A stretch of DNA of 64,000 nt from Clavelina lepadiformis (taxonomy: Eukaryota; Chordata; Ascidiacea; Aplousobranchia; Clavelinidae), in the NCBI RefSeq assembly GCF_947623445.1, contig NC_135244.1:2356001-2420000 (forward strand). The letters are read 5' to 3'. Each line of letters starts with the position of its first letter. The first letter of the stretch is position 1. A model generated the notes under the pieces. That model was not told the origin of the DNA. It was given only the letters and a program-made list of their open reading frames with translations, and searched no databases. Below, piece after piece: positions 46,197 through 58,721 of this stretch. Position numbers and translations under genes: made by a program.

Positions 46197-48225
46197 TCAG
46201 TCTGTGTCCGACCCTGACTCACTCAACTGAAGATCAGCGGCAAGCACATCTGAGCAATTGTTTTCTGTAAACATAGACATCACACAATGTGCCATATTTA
46301 TATCGATAGAGTTGAAAAATATCAACAGCCAAAGTCATTCATAGTTTAAGTTTATTCAGAGTCAGCAAAGCTATTTATTGAATGTGCTTAATACCTGAAA
46401 ATTTAACGTCTAAACTACTGCTACTTGATGAGTCATCATCTTCATCAGAAGAACCGCTGCTGGAACTTGATGAGTCATCTTCAGAACTACTCAATGTCTC
46501 TGCTAAGTTCCCTATAAAAGATCCCATAAATCAGTCAAAATACGAGGTAAATAGATTATTTGTTATGATACGACCACCTCACTAACAAACTACATTGCCC
46601 AAGATATAAGTAACAGAAATGTATAATTTACAATAAGTTAATAAAAAAACACAAAAATGTAATCATCTTCAGCAGCAAGGTGGTGAGAGTTACGACTCAT
46701 ACACAGAACGAACACAAGAGCCAAGACAGAAGAAACAACATGCATTATTTAGCCAAATCAATTGTTTTGGTTATAAATCTCGCTGTATAGTTTATGCATT
46801 GATAATGATAATTAAAACGATATCAAAGAAATACGTTGTCAACCGTCTGCGAATGTAAACACTTTGTTTGTAAACATTGAATTAAGATTTGACTTGAAAT
46901 GGAGTCAAGTTGAAATCAGAATAGTAGAGCCTTCAAAAAAGGTAATACTCAATATTAAACAAAAAGTTTAGAGAAAACATCCTAACTGCAGAAGCTTTGC
47001 CAGTAAAGTAATCGCAGTGCCATTTGTTATCACCTTTATGTACACATTCGTTATACCTGGAGATGTATGTCGTTGCGTTGATTCATGTGTTTCAGGTGGT
47101 CTGGTTGTTGGCATGGTGATAGATGGCATTATAACATCTTGTTTATCTTCCTAAACGTGTATTAGCATAAATAATAATTAATCCATAAAGTAAATGTCAA
47201 CAAAAAGAAGTTTTGATTCCCAGGGCATTTTGTAATGAAACACCGTTGTAATGCCCTTGGGCAAGGCATTAATGACACTTGCTCCTTTTCAGTGGACCTG
47301 GTGAACAGTTCTAAACTGGGGCAACATAATACTGTAAAAAAACTCTGTGACAATCGAAACTTTCACAAAGGCTAGCTAAGTAACCGGGGTCCGAATGACG
47401 AGAAATCACCGCTGGGTTTAAATTATGCAAAGACTTTTCTCAGGATAAGGATCATCATACCATACCAAATATGTGCAAAATATCAGTTGAACTTCTGCTG
47501 CAGAAGCTGATGTAAGTGTAAATTAATCAATCAATAAATGCTACATGATGAAAACAGTAGTCGGTTACCACAATACTATCAACTTTTCTTGTATCCTGTG
47601 CTGATGGTTTGTGTGATTTCTGTGAAATTGGCTTTTTGCCAATCTTCTTTGGCAATTTTGTTGCACTTGACACTAAAACAGGAGGTTGTGGATTAATATT
47701 GCCCGATGACCTTTAAAAATACAAAAATAGTTCATTATTACATTTCGCAATAAAATGGCTGAATGATAAAAGAATACATTATACTAGAAAAACCAAACAA
47801 TATACCTAGTCTTCTTCACTTGAATTTGAGACGTAACACGCTCAAGGGTAAAGTCCCCGGTGGCTGGATCGTATATTAAAATGCATTCCTTTTGAGCGGG
47901 CTTCTTTGAGCCTTTATACACAATGTTTGAGTTTCCTTGAGTGTGAGGTAAGGTAATTGTGACGTCATTGTTTTCTCCAACATCAACTTGACCTTGTTGT
48001 GTTAAATCTGCCGACGCTGGCTTGAAATCGTCTGCGCACATACAAAATCGTGATGCTGTACTACGTAATAAATTTATTTGCATATTGTGTACGCCTACGT
48101 TAAAACTCTGAGTAGCACATACAGCGGACTGTGTGAAATGCTGTGTCTTTTCGTTTGCGAAACGTATTTCCCAGTTCGATGTTATGTACTTTTCCTTCCC
48201 TTATAAAAGATAAATTGGAATCCAT
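46197..48225 (-). CDS. EAF: ELL-associated factor (EAF1/EAF2 homologue)
   Basis: Nuclear partner of the ELL elongation factors in the super/little elongation complexes. Exons: 48123-48225, 47806-48031, 47569-47710, 47057-47150, 46395-46511 and 46197-46264, in phase, giving 249 residues. The N-terminal EAF domain runs to about residue 110: ELGNTFRKRKDTAFHTVR, then YDFKPAS across the exon 1-2 junction, VTITLPH, VYKGSKKPAQKECILIYD and IQVKKTR. A basic/Pro linker follows, then a Ser- and Asp-rich acidic segment (SSSEDDSSSSSSGSSDEDDD) typical of the transactivating region. The end, DLQLSESGSDTD, matches the conserved EAF C-terminus. It is head-to-head with the DDHD1-like gene, 617 bp apart. Confidence 0.92.
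47205..47470 (+). repeat. 5'-truncated SINE copy, in an EAF intron
   Basis: Matches 58272-58530 from the B-box-like gttttgattcccag through cattaatgacacttgct and gactttctcagg-type tail sequence. The A-box region is absent. It lies antisense to EAF in the intron between exons 3 and 4 (47151-47568). Confidence 0.65.
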
Positions 48226-48842
48226 GATGACTAAAATAGAAGTGCACGTACAAAATGTTATAATTATTCTAACGCTTTTGATCCATTCCTTACTAGTAGT
48301 TCTCAAGCTATTGAATATCTTAACAGCCTTTTCCTAGCTCTCACTTGTCAAAATGGCAATTGAGAAGTTTCTTGTTGGGGAAATACCAGATTTCTTTTTC
48401 ATAGTAAGTCATGCTAGGTGTTATCTCAAATAAAAGATTTTTCGAATTGTAATGAGGCGGAGATTTACAAATCACAGAAACTGAAAACATCTAGAAAATA
48501 TGCTTAAATTACCATCTTTCTCTACAATTTAAAAAGTAAACATAGCAAAGATTTGGAAATTTAGGCAAACTTAATCACAAATTTAGTACCAAACAAGGAA
48601 ACATAGTGGATCCAAATAAACTTGTACCAGATGTACCGAACAGCTGACTTTGTTGATTAGTTGGACCCGAAATCGTGATTTTTGAATGATGAAGTGGCAA
48701 AGTGGGGGAATGAAAATTACTTGATTTCGTTGCTTGTCTGGGATATCAGTTTATTGCTTTTTAGTTTTGTGTTGAGTGCCGACGCATCGGACACACTTCT
48801 TAGTTTAGTCTGATTTATCTAACGAAGCTGTAAAGTCATAAA
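48226..48842. promoter_or_regulatory. Shared upstream region of EAF (-) and the DDHD1-like gene (+)
   Basis: 617 bp separate two divergent initiator codons, so both promoters must lie here or extend into leaders. No clear TATA box was identified for either gene. Confidence 0.45.
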
Positions 48843-51800
48843 ATGGAAGCTAGTTCAAGTAGTCATATAAGTTTCTCTGGAAGTGGATTGTCCTCAGATG
48901 ATTTCAATGACGATGGGCCATTTTGTGATATTACTGATTTTGATGACAATTACCAGCAGAACTCTAACGATAATTTAATTTTTAATGAACCTGGACCAGA
49001 AGTTTCTGAAGAATCTTTACGTGAAGATATTGAGAAAGTATGATGGTTTTCAAATATCTGTTGGATTTTGTTTTGCAACACGGGCTAGGCTAACTAACTA
49101 ACTAGGCTAGGCTAACTGTTGGCTAGGCTAACTGTAGTGGAAAATGTGCATTTATTAGACTTATCACTTTGTGCGCTAAATTGTTTTAGTTTCATAATGA
49201 TTTTTAGAAAACAAGCATTGAAACTAAGATAGAATTTGTTGTTTAAATACCTATATCTATATATATATGTACCTATTTATATATTGAATACCATAACAAT
49301 TAATTGAGTTGCTAACTGTGCCTGTATTCGCTCGTAAATTTCTCTCTCTTCTAGCTCAATTTCATATCAAATTATAATTACTTTCCGGTCTAGACTATGG
49401 GCTAGAGTGCATTTTATATCCTGCTTAGACGTAGTTGTTTAATTAAACACTGCGCCAATAAATAATGTAATATTATGTTTACCATAATAGCACAAAAAAT
49501 CAAAACACGGCGACTGACAATTATTGAGCAGGAAAAATAAAACGTTACAAAAACTATGTGCACAACAGTGCAAGCTATTGTTTAGGTCGAAAAACTCAGA
49601 GTGGATGAAGTGCGATGGTTTTATTGTACAAAGAAGAAAAAGAAATGGAAACCCTTGCTCGGTTTTGACTCCATCCGAGTTGAAAAAGAGTGGCGTCGTT
49701 ACGCTTCCAAGAAGTGCCAGGAGGAAGATGTGAAACGCATTTGTGTTCGAGGCGGGATGTATGAGGTGTGTACATGTGTTAGCCAACCGGTGTTTGCATG
49801 CGAGTGAAATATTCTGTGAAAATGCTCTCGGGCTATCCGCACCATCCTAACAATCGCATATGTGATTTCCAGTAACATATTTTACTCCATGACATAAAAT
49901 TATGAATAATTCCATATTTTTGTGTTATGTGTTTCAGATAGATGTTATTGAAAGAAAATGTTACCCAGTTTACTGGTCTTTTGTTGAACTAACAAAATCA
50001 GACTCTGTGGATTGGATCCCAGTTCATCGGGGAACGTGGTTCTTTGAGGTAAACTGGCAGCCATTAGATGAAGATCTTGCCGTTCGTGTCGAGGAACAAC
50101 ATTACGAACGATGGAAAGGTTACGACATTCAGCAAATAAAGGTAGAGATATTGAGATAACATCCGTTACTGGTTTGTAATAATCTCCCACGTGTAATATC
50201 GGTATTAATCGATATTATTGCATGCGTTTGGCCGCATTCTATTTTGCGGTTTGAGGAAGGTTTATTGGAGTCTTTTTGATATATCTTTTTTATAAGTTTG
50301 TTTTGTTTCTTGCAGCAACTGATGAGTAACAAAATAATGCACAGTGTGCACCTTGACGGGTGCCACGTTGAATGGAACAGTGTGACAGATGTTTTGTTTT
50401 ACAAAGACGCCACCACACACCGTGCATTTAGGAACATTATAACAAAATTTGGGGTTTCAAAGGCATGTGTAGTGAAACGGAACGTTAAATTAACATATGT
50501 TTCCCAAATGTTCATTTCATTTGCTACGATTTTGCACTTCGCAAAGTTGTCATGTTTCATTTGTCACAATTTGTCTAGGCCACAAGCAGTGGTTATCGCT
50601 TGCATCGGGGCTACAAGGAAGACGCAATGGAGGAAGATAGACAACCTTCGATAAAACACCTTGTCTTTGTCATCCACGGCATTGGAGCAAAGGGTGATAG
50701 GTATAACTTGTTGTGTATTTTCTCAGTAGCATAAAATGCCTTTTAATTATTTAAAAGTGACACTACAAAGATCATGGGCATTTCGTAATAGTGTTGTACT
50801 TAATGACTTTATCACACTTTGTGGCATTTCTTTTGATGAAGCTAGATCCTAGATGAAGCAAATTGTACAGTAATCTTTTTATCAAAAAGGATAATCAGGG
50901 AAGCCTATTTGATCACTAAAATTGCATGTAATATGCCCCAGTCACAGTATCGTGGCTGTTTGCCACCAATATTTCATTTTATTCCAACCTCAGATTACAA
51001 GTAGTTTAAGTAACCTCTTCAACTTTGCATCAACGATCTTCCACTAGTATTTGTAGTTATTTATTAAGATGTATTTCAATGTGTAAACAACGTTGTGTAC
51101 TCTTATATTAGTGCCTTACATGGTGTCCAAATCTTACTTTTGATATACGTTTTTCCATAAAACATTTCAGCGAACAATCATGCTTTACACTAACATTTGA
51201 TTAATTTTATTGTTTGAACATTCAGAAGAAAAATTGTGAGAAATACCGCAGACTTTCGTAGCTTGTGTCGCCGCCTGCAGCTGAAAAATATCGAAGGTCG
51301 CTCGGAGTTCATTCCTGTTGAGTGGAGATCGAGATTAAAACTTGACGAAGATATCATTGAGTCTATCACACCCACCAAGGTTGGGAATTTGTACATTTTC
51401 ATCCAGGGGTCTCAAACACGCAAGTTGCCTTTTAAAAAGTTCAAGATGAACTCGTGTAAAAAAACTCATCTGCAACTTATCATTGAAAGGCTGACACTTA
51501 TCTTTAAAAACTGATCAAACCCAACGATCTCGGTTGTCCAAGATAAAAAAATATTCCTGACAGAGGGTTTTCCTGGCACAGCCACTAAAATAAAGTTCTG
51601 TGACGGTATCTCATATTATTACCAGTTTGTTGCATAATTGTGCTGTCTATGAACAAGTCGATATTATAGTTGTTGGATGTGTCGAGCATTGACTTTCCTT
51701 ACCCCAACACAACTCATTATTTTCAGCTCCAATATAAAGTGAAAAGTATGTTTCAATCTCTGTTGAAATCCCCATCAGACTTCATTGTTTTCAAAGTGTA

Positions 51801-54358
51801 CGAAAGCAAGTGCTAAGATGAATAATGACATAATTATAAACAGGGCCAGGGAGTCAGGCGTTTTGTGAACAATACTGCCATGGACATCATGTATTATGCA
51901 AGCCCTTTATACCGCAATGAAATAGTCTGCGCTTTAAGAGATGAACTCAACCGCATTCATAAACTATTCAGGGACAGAAATCCAAATTTCAATGGAAAGG
52001 TGAAGTGCAAATTATGAGATCTTGAGCAGACCAGGAAATAATCTATCAAACATCTCTCAATATATTTTGGTAGATTAGTGTTCTTTGCCATTCACTCGGA
52101 AATGTGATATTTCACGATATTTTAAACAACTGGAATGGAGCCATGTATGAAGAAGATCCTTTCTCACCACGCCCAAGGTTTTACGTGAATGTAAGAGCAG
52201 ATAATCTAATGTACATTTAGTTTGATTACTTTTCTGTAGTAGACAAATTAATCACCTAGAAGTCACAAACCATACAAAATTACAAATGCGTGTAACTTAT
52301 TGTAGTTTACTGGCAGGGTTCAAGAGTGCCTGGTGAATAGTGTAAAAACAATACTCCAGACATACAACAAAATTTCTCTCATTTACAGGACTTCGTTCGC
52401 GCTCCCAGATTGAATTTTAGCATTGACACAATGTTTAGTATTGGTTCTCCCTTGGGTGTATTCCTGTGTTTGAGAGGTTATAGGCCAGAAAATGGTTCAG
52501 GGGCTCACAATGATATCATTCCAGTTTCGAGTTGCAGGTTGCAAACTTGTAATAATAATAATTCATTCGTTAAACTGTGTTCACAAATATGTTTACTAAC
52601 TAATTATTTTTTATGCTGTGTTGAAAGACGAATTTTTAACGTCTTCCATCCTGCTGACCCAGTTGCATATCGACTCGAGCCACTAATCCTACCTCATTAT
52701 TCTAAGATTCTACCCGAGCAGGTGAGTTTTCGGCAAAGTTGCAAATTTTAACACAGTTTATTGTAGTTTTATCTTCACCTATTGTTGTACATTTTAAAGC
52801 GGTTACTGTGTAATTGTTTATTATGCACAAATACAATGCAATTTAAAAAAATATGGAATTAATTGCGAATCATTATCTAAAAAACTTGCTAAACTATTTC
52901 TCATTAGATCAAAACGTACGCATCAATAATCAGAGAAAAAAATGAACAGACTTCACCAAAAACTACGGAAAATGACGAAAGTCAAACGGAAGTTGACGAC
53001 ACTAGTAGCGACTTGAGAGAAGATCAAGATGAGAGAACTTATAGCTCGGCACCAGAGGGCTCACCATCACAATCACCAAGCCTCCCAAGACAACCTTCTT
53101 ATTTGAGGTGAGCAAGAAATGTTTATAATTGAGTGTGATTTGCAACTGATTTTATCGAGGTATTATTGTCCTATGGTTTGCTTGATTATTAATTAGTAAT
53201 AATAATAATTATTTTTAATTATGTTAAGGAATGCAGACAAGCTCTTGTTGGTTTCATTTTCCCACATTTCTTATTTGAAAATTGTGGCTATTTTTGGAAA
53301 CAAAATATTATTAATTTTGTGTGACATGTTTTGTTGAATTATATCCTCTTATTATAAAGTAAAAATATTGCATAATGCAGATATGAAAGAATGTAAACAA
53401 AACATTCTACTGTAAGCTACATTCAAATGTGTTTAACTGTTTAACTAAATAAACTGTACAGCAAATCACGACATTTTTTTCACATAATGGCTTTGTGATT
53501 CATAAATGTTTCATGTTCAGTGAGTCACAGTCGGTAACGAATATTAATTCATAAATCTGTTCACGAGCTAATCTACAACTTGTAACATCTGCAATAAACT
53601 TACAATACTTTGTTGGCTGGGGCGTGTGCGTCTTGACATATTAGCTTAGCATGGTTAAATTGTAATAGCACTGTTTTTAACTGCACGAAATGGACATCCA
53701 TGCTCATTCGAAACAGTTTTACTGTGATGGCAAATAATAACCCCCCTTGTAAGGTGATAAAAACAATTAAACCTTAAAAAGACAAATGAGTTAATGCATT
53801 AAAAAACGAGTTACCACAAAGCAGATTATACTCAGGGAGGACGGACATATTAGTTTCTATAGGTCTCAAACTCAAATTGCTACAGGGTGAAATGAAATGA
53901 ACACTTTTAATTAAACCTGAGGTCCGCATTAGACACAAAAATTTTCAGATACATCGTGGGTAACACAAAATGTTCTTGCAGGCCACGTGTTCGAAACCCT
54001 TGCTCAAAGTGGTATGTCATATGCAACCTTAGTGTTATAAGATTTCCATTAATTCAGGTCAATGGCCGGAGGAGCGGTCAGGATTGGACGAGGGGTGTGG
54101 AGCAGAGTTCGAGGAGGATCAATGAACCAAGTCCTACCACAGGATGAAGATCAAATTGAAGTGGACACCGCCACCGCTCCTCTTATTGAGAGGAGGGAAG
54201 ATGAAGAAGACGCTGCTCAGCTTGAAGATCGTATCGACTATGAGCTCCCTGAAGGTTTTACAGAGCGCAAACTCGGTTACGCGTCGCTGACTTCACACAC
54301 GTCATATTGGAACAATCAAGACTTGGCGATGTTCGTGATGACTAAGCTTTATTCCTAG
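48843..54358 (+). CDS. DDHD1: DDHD1-like phosphatidic-acid-preferring phospholipase A1
   Basis: Cytosolic lipase that hydrolyses phosphatidic acid and phosphatidylinositol, tied to mitochondrial and membrane dynamics. Twelve exons: 48843-49037, 49586-49765, 49938-50141, 50316-50462, 50579-50700, 51226-51379, 51844-51999, 52074-52190, 52389-52537, 52628-52721, 52908-53107 and 54058-54358, giving 672 residues. Order: acidic Ser-rich N-terminus; WWE-like region (EVRWFYC, RICVRGGMYE, CYPVYW, RGTWFF); VFVIHGIG; FIPVEWRSRL; AMDIMYYASPLYR; the lipase nucleophile motif CHSLGN (Ser, in place of the usual SHSLG); and the DDHD domain, with FHPADPVAYRLEPLI and the final RIDYEL ... LTSHTSYWNNQD. The DDHD insert before FSIGSPL is shorter than in vertebrates. 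Intron 4 is GC-AG (AAG then gcatgt), required to keep FGVSK-ATSSGYRLHRGY in frame. Confidence 0.92.
49083..49140 (+). repeat. GGCTAGGCTAACT short tandem
   Basis: Imperfect repeats of ggctaggctaact in intron 1 of the DDHD1-like gene. Confidence 0.7.
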
Positions 54359-55527
54359 TAAGACGACACGATTATTGGTGCTTAGCTAAGGTATTGATAA
54401 ACTGCACAAATTTAGTGTCTTCTTCGCTGCTTGTATTGTACTCGATTCCTTACCTTCTGTTTAAGTTAAATATTTTTTTCGACTGCTGTGCCATTAACAT
54501 GTGCAACATTTTTTCATACTGTGATGCAATTTCTGTACAAAAATGAGTAGTATCTGTCCATTTAAAACAACATTTTGCGTATTTTTCATATAAATTGCAA
54601 GTACTTAGTGCACAAGATATAATGGGAAGACGTGTAAATATGATGTCATATTTAAGTGTTCTTTACTCCACACTATTAAGCAAAAACTTGTTCATCCATC
54701 TCCAGATGGAGTTACCTGTATCAGTTAATTGCTAAAGTCAGTCTTGGCAATACTGGTAGAGAATAAGCCATTGTCACTGTGCTTGTCTTGCCCATTTACA
54801 GGTACTAGAGTATTTGCCTTTCGTTTACTTAGTAAATTGATTTCTTATTAACCAATAGTTCTTCTGTGTTTTTCATTAAAAATCTATGTTACGTTCTTGG
54901 TGCAAATCAGTTGTAGTTAGTGTTGTCGTGAAATTGATGGTTCTGAAAGCAAGCAGACATGTTGCGTAGGTAGACACCTTCAGAGCAAACTTGAGGGAAA
55001 GAAATGACTTGCTATCTGAGCACTACTTTGGAAGAAAATAGTAGTTTCTCTTTGCTTTTATTAGAGATGATGATATAAATGATTAAACACAGTAGCCCAT
55101 ACAGTAGCCATTAAGATTATAAAGCATAATGTACATTATTATAGTATGTGTAGTTTAAATGGGGTCAAGGCAACACCCATATTTGAAAGAAAACTTTCAT
55201 TTCATGGCAAATTAACTTCATCTTTAAATATTTTTGTAGTCAATGTTTTAATACATTACATAGTGTCGTAAACATGTTCCACGCGGCATTGGGAAATACT
55301 TGAAAGAAATTGTGCAAATTGCACTATTGTATTGGAAGTTTCCTACACCAGCGCAAACCTACTCTGTTAAGACGGCTGGAAAAAATGAAAAGCGACAATC
55401 TTGAATAGTATACATAGCAGTGTTTAAGTGCTGGAATATGAGCAAACAATCTATAATCGAAAAGAAACCTGCCAGATACAATCAGTATAATCACTATTTT
55501 GTTTTTGTTAAGTAAAATTTCAAAGAA
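54359..55527. other. Convergent 3' flanks of DDHD1-like and ARPC3
   Basis: Non-coding between two convergent stop codons. It probably contains both 3' UTRs. Nothing else was seen. Confidence 0.5.
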
Positions 55528-57049
55528 CTATTGGCCAGGTTGAGAGAGACTCTTCTCCATAAACTTCCTCTTGGCAAAGCACAGCCACCACTTGCTTGCT
55601 CTTCCTGCATCGTTGTCCCAGACACGCTCGAGAAGACGCTCTCCTGTTTCGTGACGAAGCTGCTGGATGTAGGCCTTCATTAAATCTGCAAATGTTTATG
55701 ATAGATTTTACTTTTGGTAAATTTAAACCAAGGGTTAGGTTTATGTGATCAACAAAAACTTTTGTGGGTCAAAAAGATTTTTCAGTTGAAATTAGTCATT
55801 ACATTACAGTATAATTAATCAAGGTAAATATATGTGGAGTAAAAAGTAAATTGAGTAACTATCAGCAAACAGAAAAAAAAACTTGAGGCAAAATGGTTAC
55901 ATATAAATATAACTGTGTATCTCAACCAGTTTGAACTTAGTTACCGGCATCACTTCTGGATTGAGGTTTCGCATACATTGCATTCAGAGGGAAGCCGGGA
56001 TCTCCAGGAATATCAAATGATGAAACGGCCAATGTGTATAACTCCTTTCTTCCAGACTCTTTGCTCATACACTGCATAAAATATAAACCAACACGGTAGC
56101 TTGCATGTTCTTGGGAGTAAAGTGATGTATAAATGGAACAAACAAGAGAGATATAATGATGAAAGATATATTTATTAGCATTTCATACTACAGTTGTTGT
56201 TCTCTAATCTCGATTGTCTATAAAATGCTTGCCTTCTGAAACAAATCTATATTGCATAATGCTCTATAGCATGTGGCTAATTTAAGGCATATTTGTTTGT
56301 AAAAAGTCATGCTTACTTTCACTAATTTCTTCAAGCACTCCTGGATGTACAGTGTGACATAGATGAGCGTCCTGTCGGAATCGGACTTAATCTCATAATT
56401 TCGAAAGAAAATATTCGCTCTGGAAAACATGATTTTACTTTTACTTTGACATTCAACAATTTGATTAAAAGAGAATTTAATTAAGAAGCAAAGCGGTAAA
56501 GCGACTTAACCAAACCTCAGTATAACATATACTTTATCAAGATTCAAAACTAAATCGCTCCACACCTAAAGAAGCCGATCGTTTCATCAATTATATCCGA
56601 TTGATCTGGGGGAATTCTCGGAGCTGGTCCTTTGTACTTGGAGAGACACTTTAATGGAAGTACAGCGATATTTCCAACTGATCGAGGAGCAGTTTGAGTG
56701 GAATGATATGCCTGAAAAGTAATATCAACTTCACGAATTAACGAACAGAAGAATGTGGCCGAGATAATACCGATTCTGTTTTCACTGTCAGACGTATATG
56801 CACTAAAACATGGCATTACGCATCAGTGAGCACGGATGCCATGTCTGCACTTGATGGCTAGTGTATTCCGCCGAGGTTTTATAGATATGAATTTAAGCTG
56901 TTTAAATGCACAACAAGATCCCACACTAGGTAAACATGTACTGCCAATAAATTGCGAATAAATCCGTCAAAGTTGTCTCGGAAAAGTCAATTAAATTCTC
57001 AAGATGAGGTGGAAAGTTTCAATGTGCAAATCATTATACTTACAGGCAT
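55528..57049 (-). CDS. ARPC3: Arp2/3 complex subunit 3 (p21-Arc)
   Basis: A core subunit of the actin-nucleating Arp2/3 complex. Five exons: 57044-57049, 56566-56711, 56317-56419, 55945-56071 and 55528-55685, giving 179 residues, essentially the length of the human protein. Exon 1 codes only Met-Pro and then splices to AYHS, matching the family start MPAYHS. The order then follows the family: [95 protein letters not shown] and SLSQPGQ. Only 1.67 kb separates its start from the divergent ABHD4-like gene. Confidence 0.96.
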
Positions 57050-58207
57050 TGTGCTAGATAATTTCCACCCAAAACAGATTTCGATACAGTGATCTACAGA
57101 CAACTGTCAAACTAACTCTATAAATACAATCTATTAAGCACTACCAACAGTTATTGGCTTCTAAAACGAGTATAAAATTTTTTCTGATATGTATAAATAA
57201 AGTTTAGTATGCACGTTGATGAATCTCATGTATGCAGTTGAACATTTTCCACTATCTGACTATAGCTTATGGTCGGCAAGCAGCGCAAAGCCTAACCTAA
57301 CCTCACAAACAATTTATGTAGGCCTATATATTTTAATTCACAGCCTAGCCTGGTCCAGTAATTTGCTTATAAGAAGCGATAGTTTGGGTCATGACTCATG
57401 AAGGGTTGAGAGGTTTAGTTTAAGATTAATCTAAACTTTGGAAAAATTAGCCTAGTCTGTCAGTTTAAGTTAAAAATTAGGATATATAATTCACGAACGA
57501 CTAAGAAATATGACGGTTTTTAACAAAAAATTACAAGGGTAAAAGCTAATTTTAGGCTTGAGAACGTGCACTGGCAACTGGCAAAATAAGAGTCTATTTC
57601 ACCGGAAGCGGGTTTCCGAAGTTAAAAACATCAAGTGGCCTAACATGCTAGGCTAGGCGTACACTTGAGTAACTTTTTCTAATTTCGGTTGGTGAAAAAG
57701 ATGCATTCATATAAATTTAACTGCAAAACTTACGGTACCAGTACGCCACGTCAAGTCGCCAAAATAAAGTTCAGGCCATATTATATAGGCTAGGCTAATG
57801 TAAGGCAAAACGGCAATTCATCGCATAGGCCTAGATTATAACCTATGTATACCCTTCTTCATGTGATAGACCAATCCAATCTTAATGTTTACTATCCTAC
57901 TCGCACAACACTAAACTATGTACGAAAAAGTGCGAAAGCATGAAAGACAGGTAGACTATATACTACGGTACCAAACGATGACGGAAGGCCTGCACTACAG
58001 TTACTCGCACAACGCCTGCCGGAAGCTGACATATACTGGCTTCAAATAAACCTGCCACATGCCTCGTAATGCCACGTTTTGCCAACAAAAAGTGGTAAAA
58101 AGACCTACGCTTTTACAGGCCATATTCATGGCAAACAAATATTTAAAAATTAAACTTGAACAAGGTTTTTGAAAATTTGTGGTCAATCTTGTTAACTTGT
58201 CCAAATA
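57050..58207. promoter_or_regulatory. Divergent upstream region, ARPC3 and ABHD4-like
   Basis: Non-coding. It contains several ggctaggct and cctaacctaacct motifs (57285-57305, 57648-57656, 57789-57796) like those in DDHD1 intron 1. The ORFs at 57216-57401 and 58001-58204 are unsupported. No TATA box was convincing. Confidence 0.4.
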
Positions 58208-58530
58208 CAGTCAGCTCGGTAGCAAAGTGGCTCGAACTAAGGCGGCACAATAAATGCGGTTCCTATTCCACGTTCGATACGAAGTGGAGCTATGCCTTTG
58301 ATATGGCCTTGAACAATGCGTTAGTGACACTTGCTGCTCTTCAGTGAACCTGAGTAACAGTTATAAATTTGGGTAATACTGTATAAAAAATTAAAAACCG
58401 AAATAAAAACTGTGTGACAATGGGAACTTTCACAAAGGATATCTCGGTAATCTATAGCTCGTGTGTTGAGGATTTATTGACGGGTTTAAGTCGTGCCAAG
58501 AATTTTTTAAGTCTGAGGATAAAATTACCA
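58208..58530 (+). mobile_element. tRNA-derived SINE with A and B boxes
   Basis: The head holds an A box, TAGCAAAGTGG (58220-58230), and 42 bp further on a B box-like CGTTCGATACG (58271-58281). This spacing fits an RNA polymerase III internal promoter. A body shared with 47205-47470 and 7690-7812 follows. The head does not fold into an obvious mature tRNA and there is no clear acceptor-stem partner, so it is not a tRNA gene. Confidence 0.65.
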
Positions 58531-58721
58531 TAAAGTACCATATTCTTATCAATTTTTACCAAGCTTTTGCACTACAAAGTGATTAGTGATAACACCGCAT
58601 TTCTTCATAATCAAAACGGAAACACAGTGTCATGCTCTGATAAACACAGTTTGTTTACGTTAAGAGAAAATTTCTTGCCATCGTCGCAAGTGTGTCAGCT
58701 GACTATTACATATTGTATCGG

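Noticed and set aside
49439-49786. 115-codon minus ORF
   Set aside because: Antisense to DDHD1 exon 2 and its flanking introns.
58208-58290. tRNA gene
   Set aside because: A and B boxes are present, but no acceptor stem or plausible anticodon arm pairs, and the body continues as a repeat shared with other loci.
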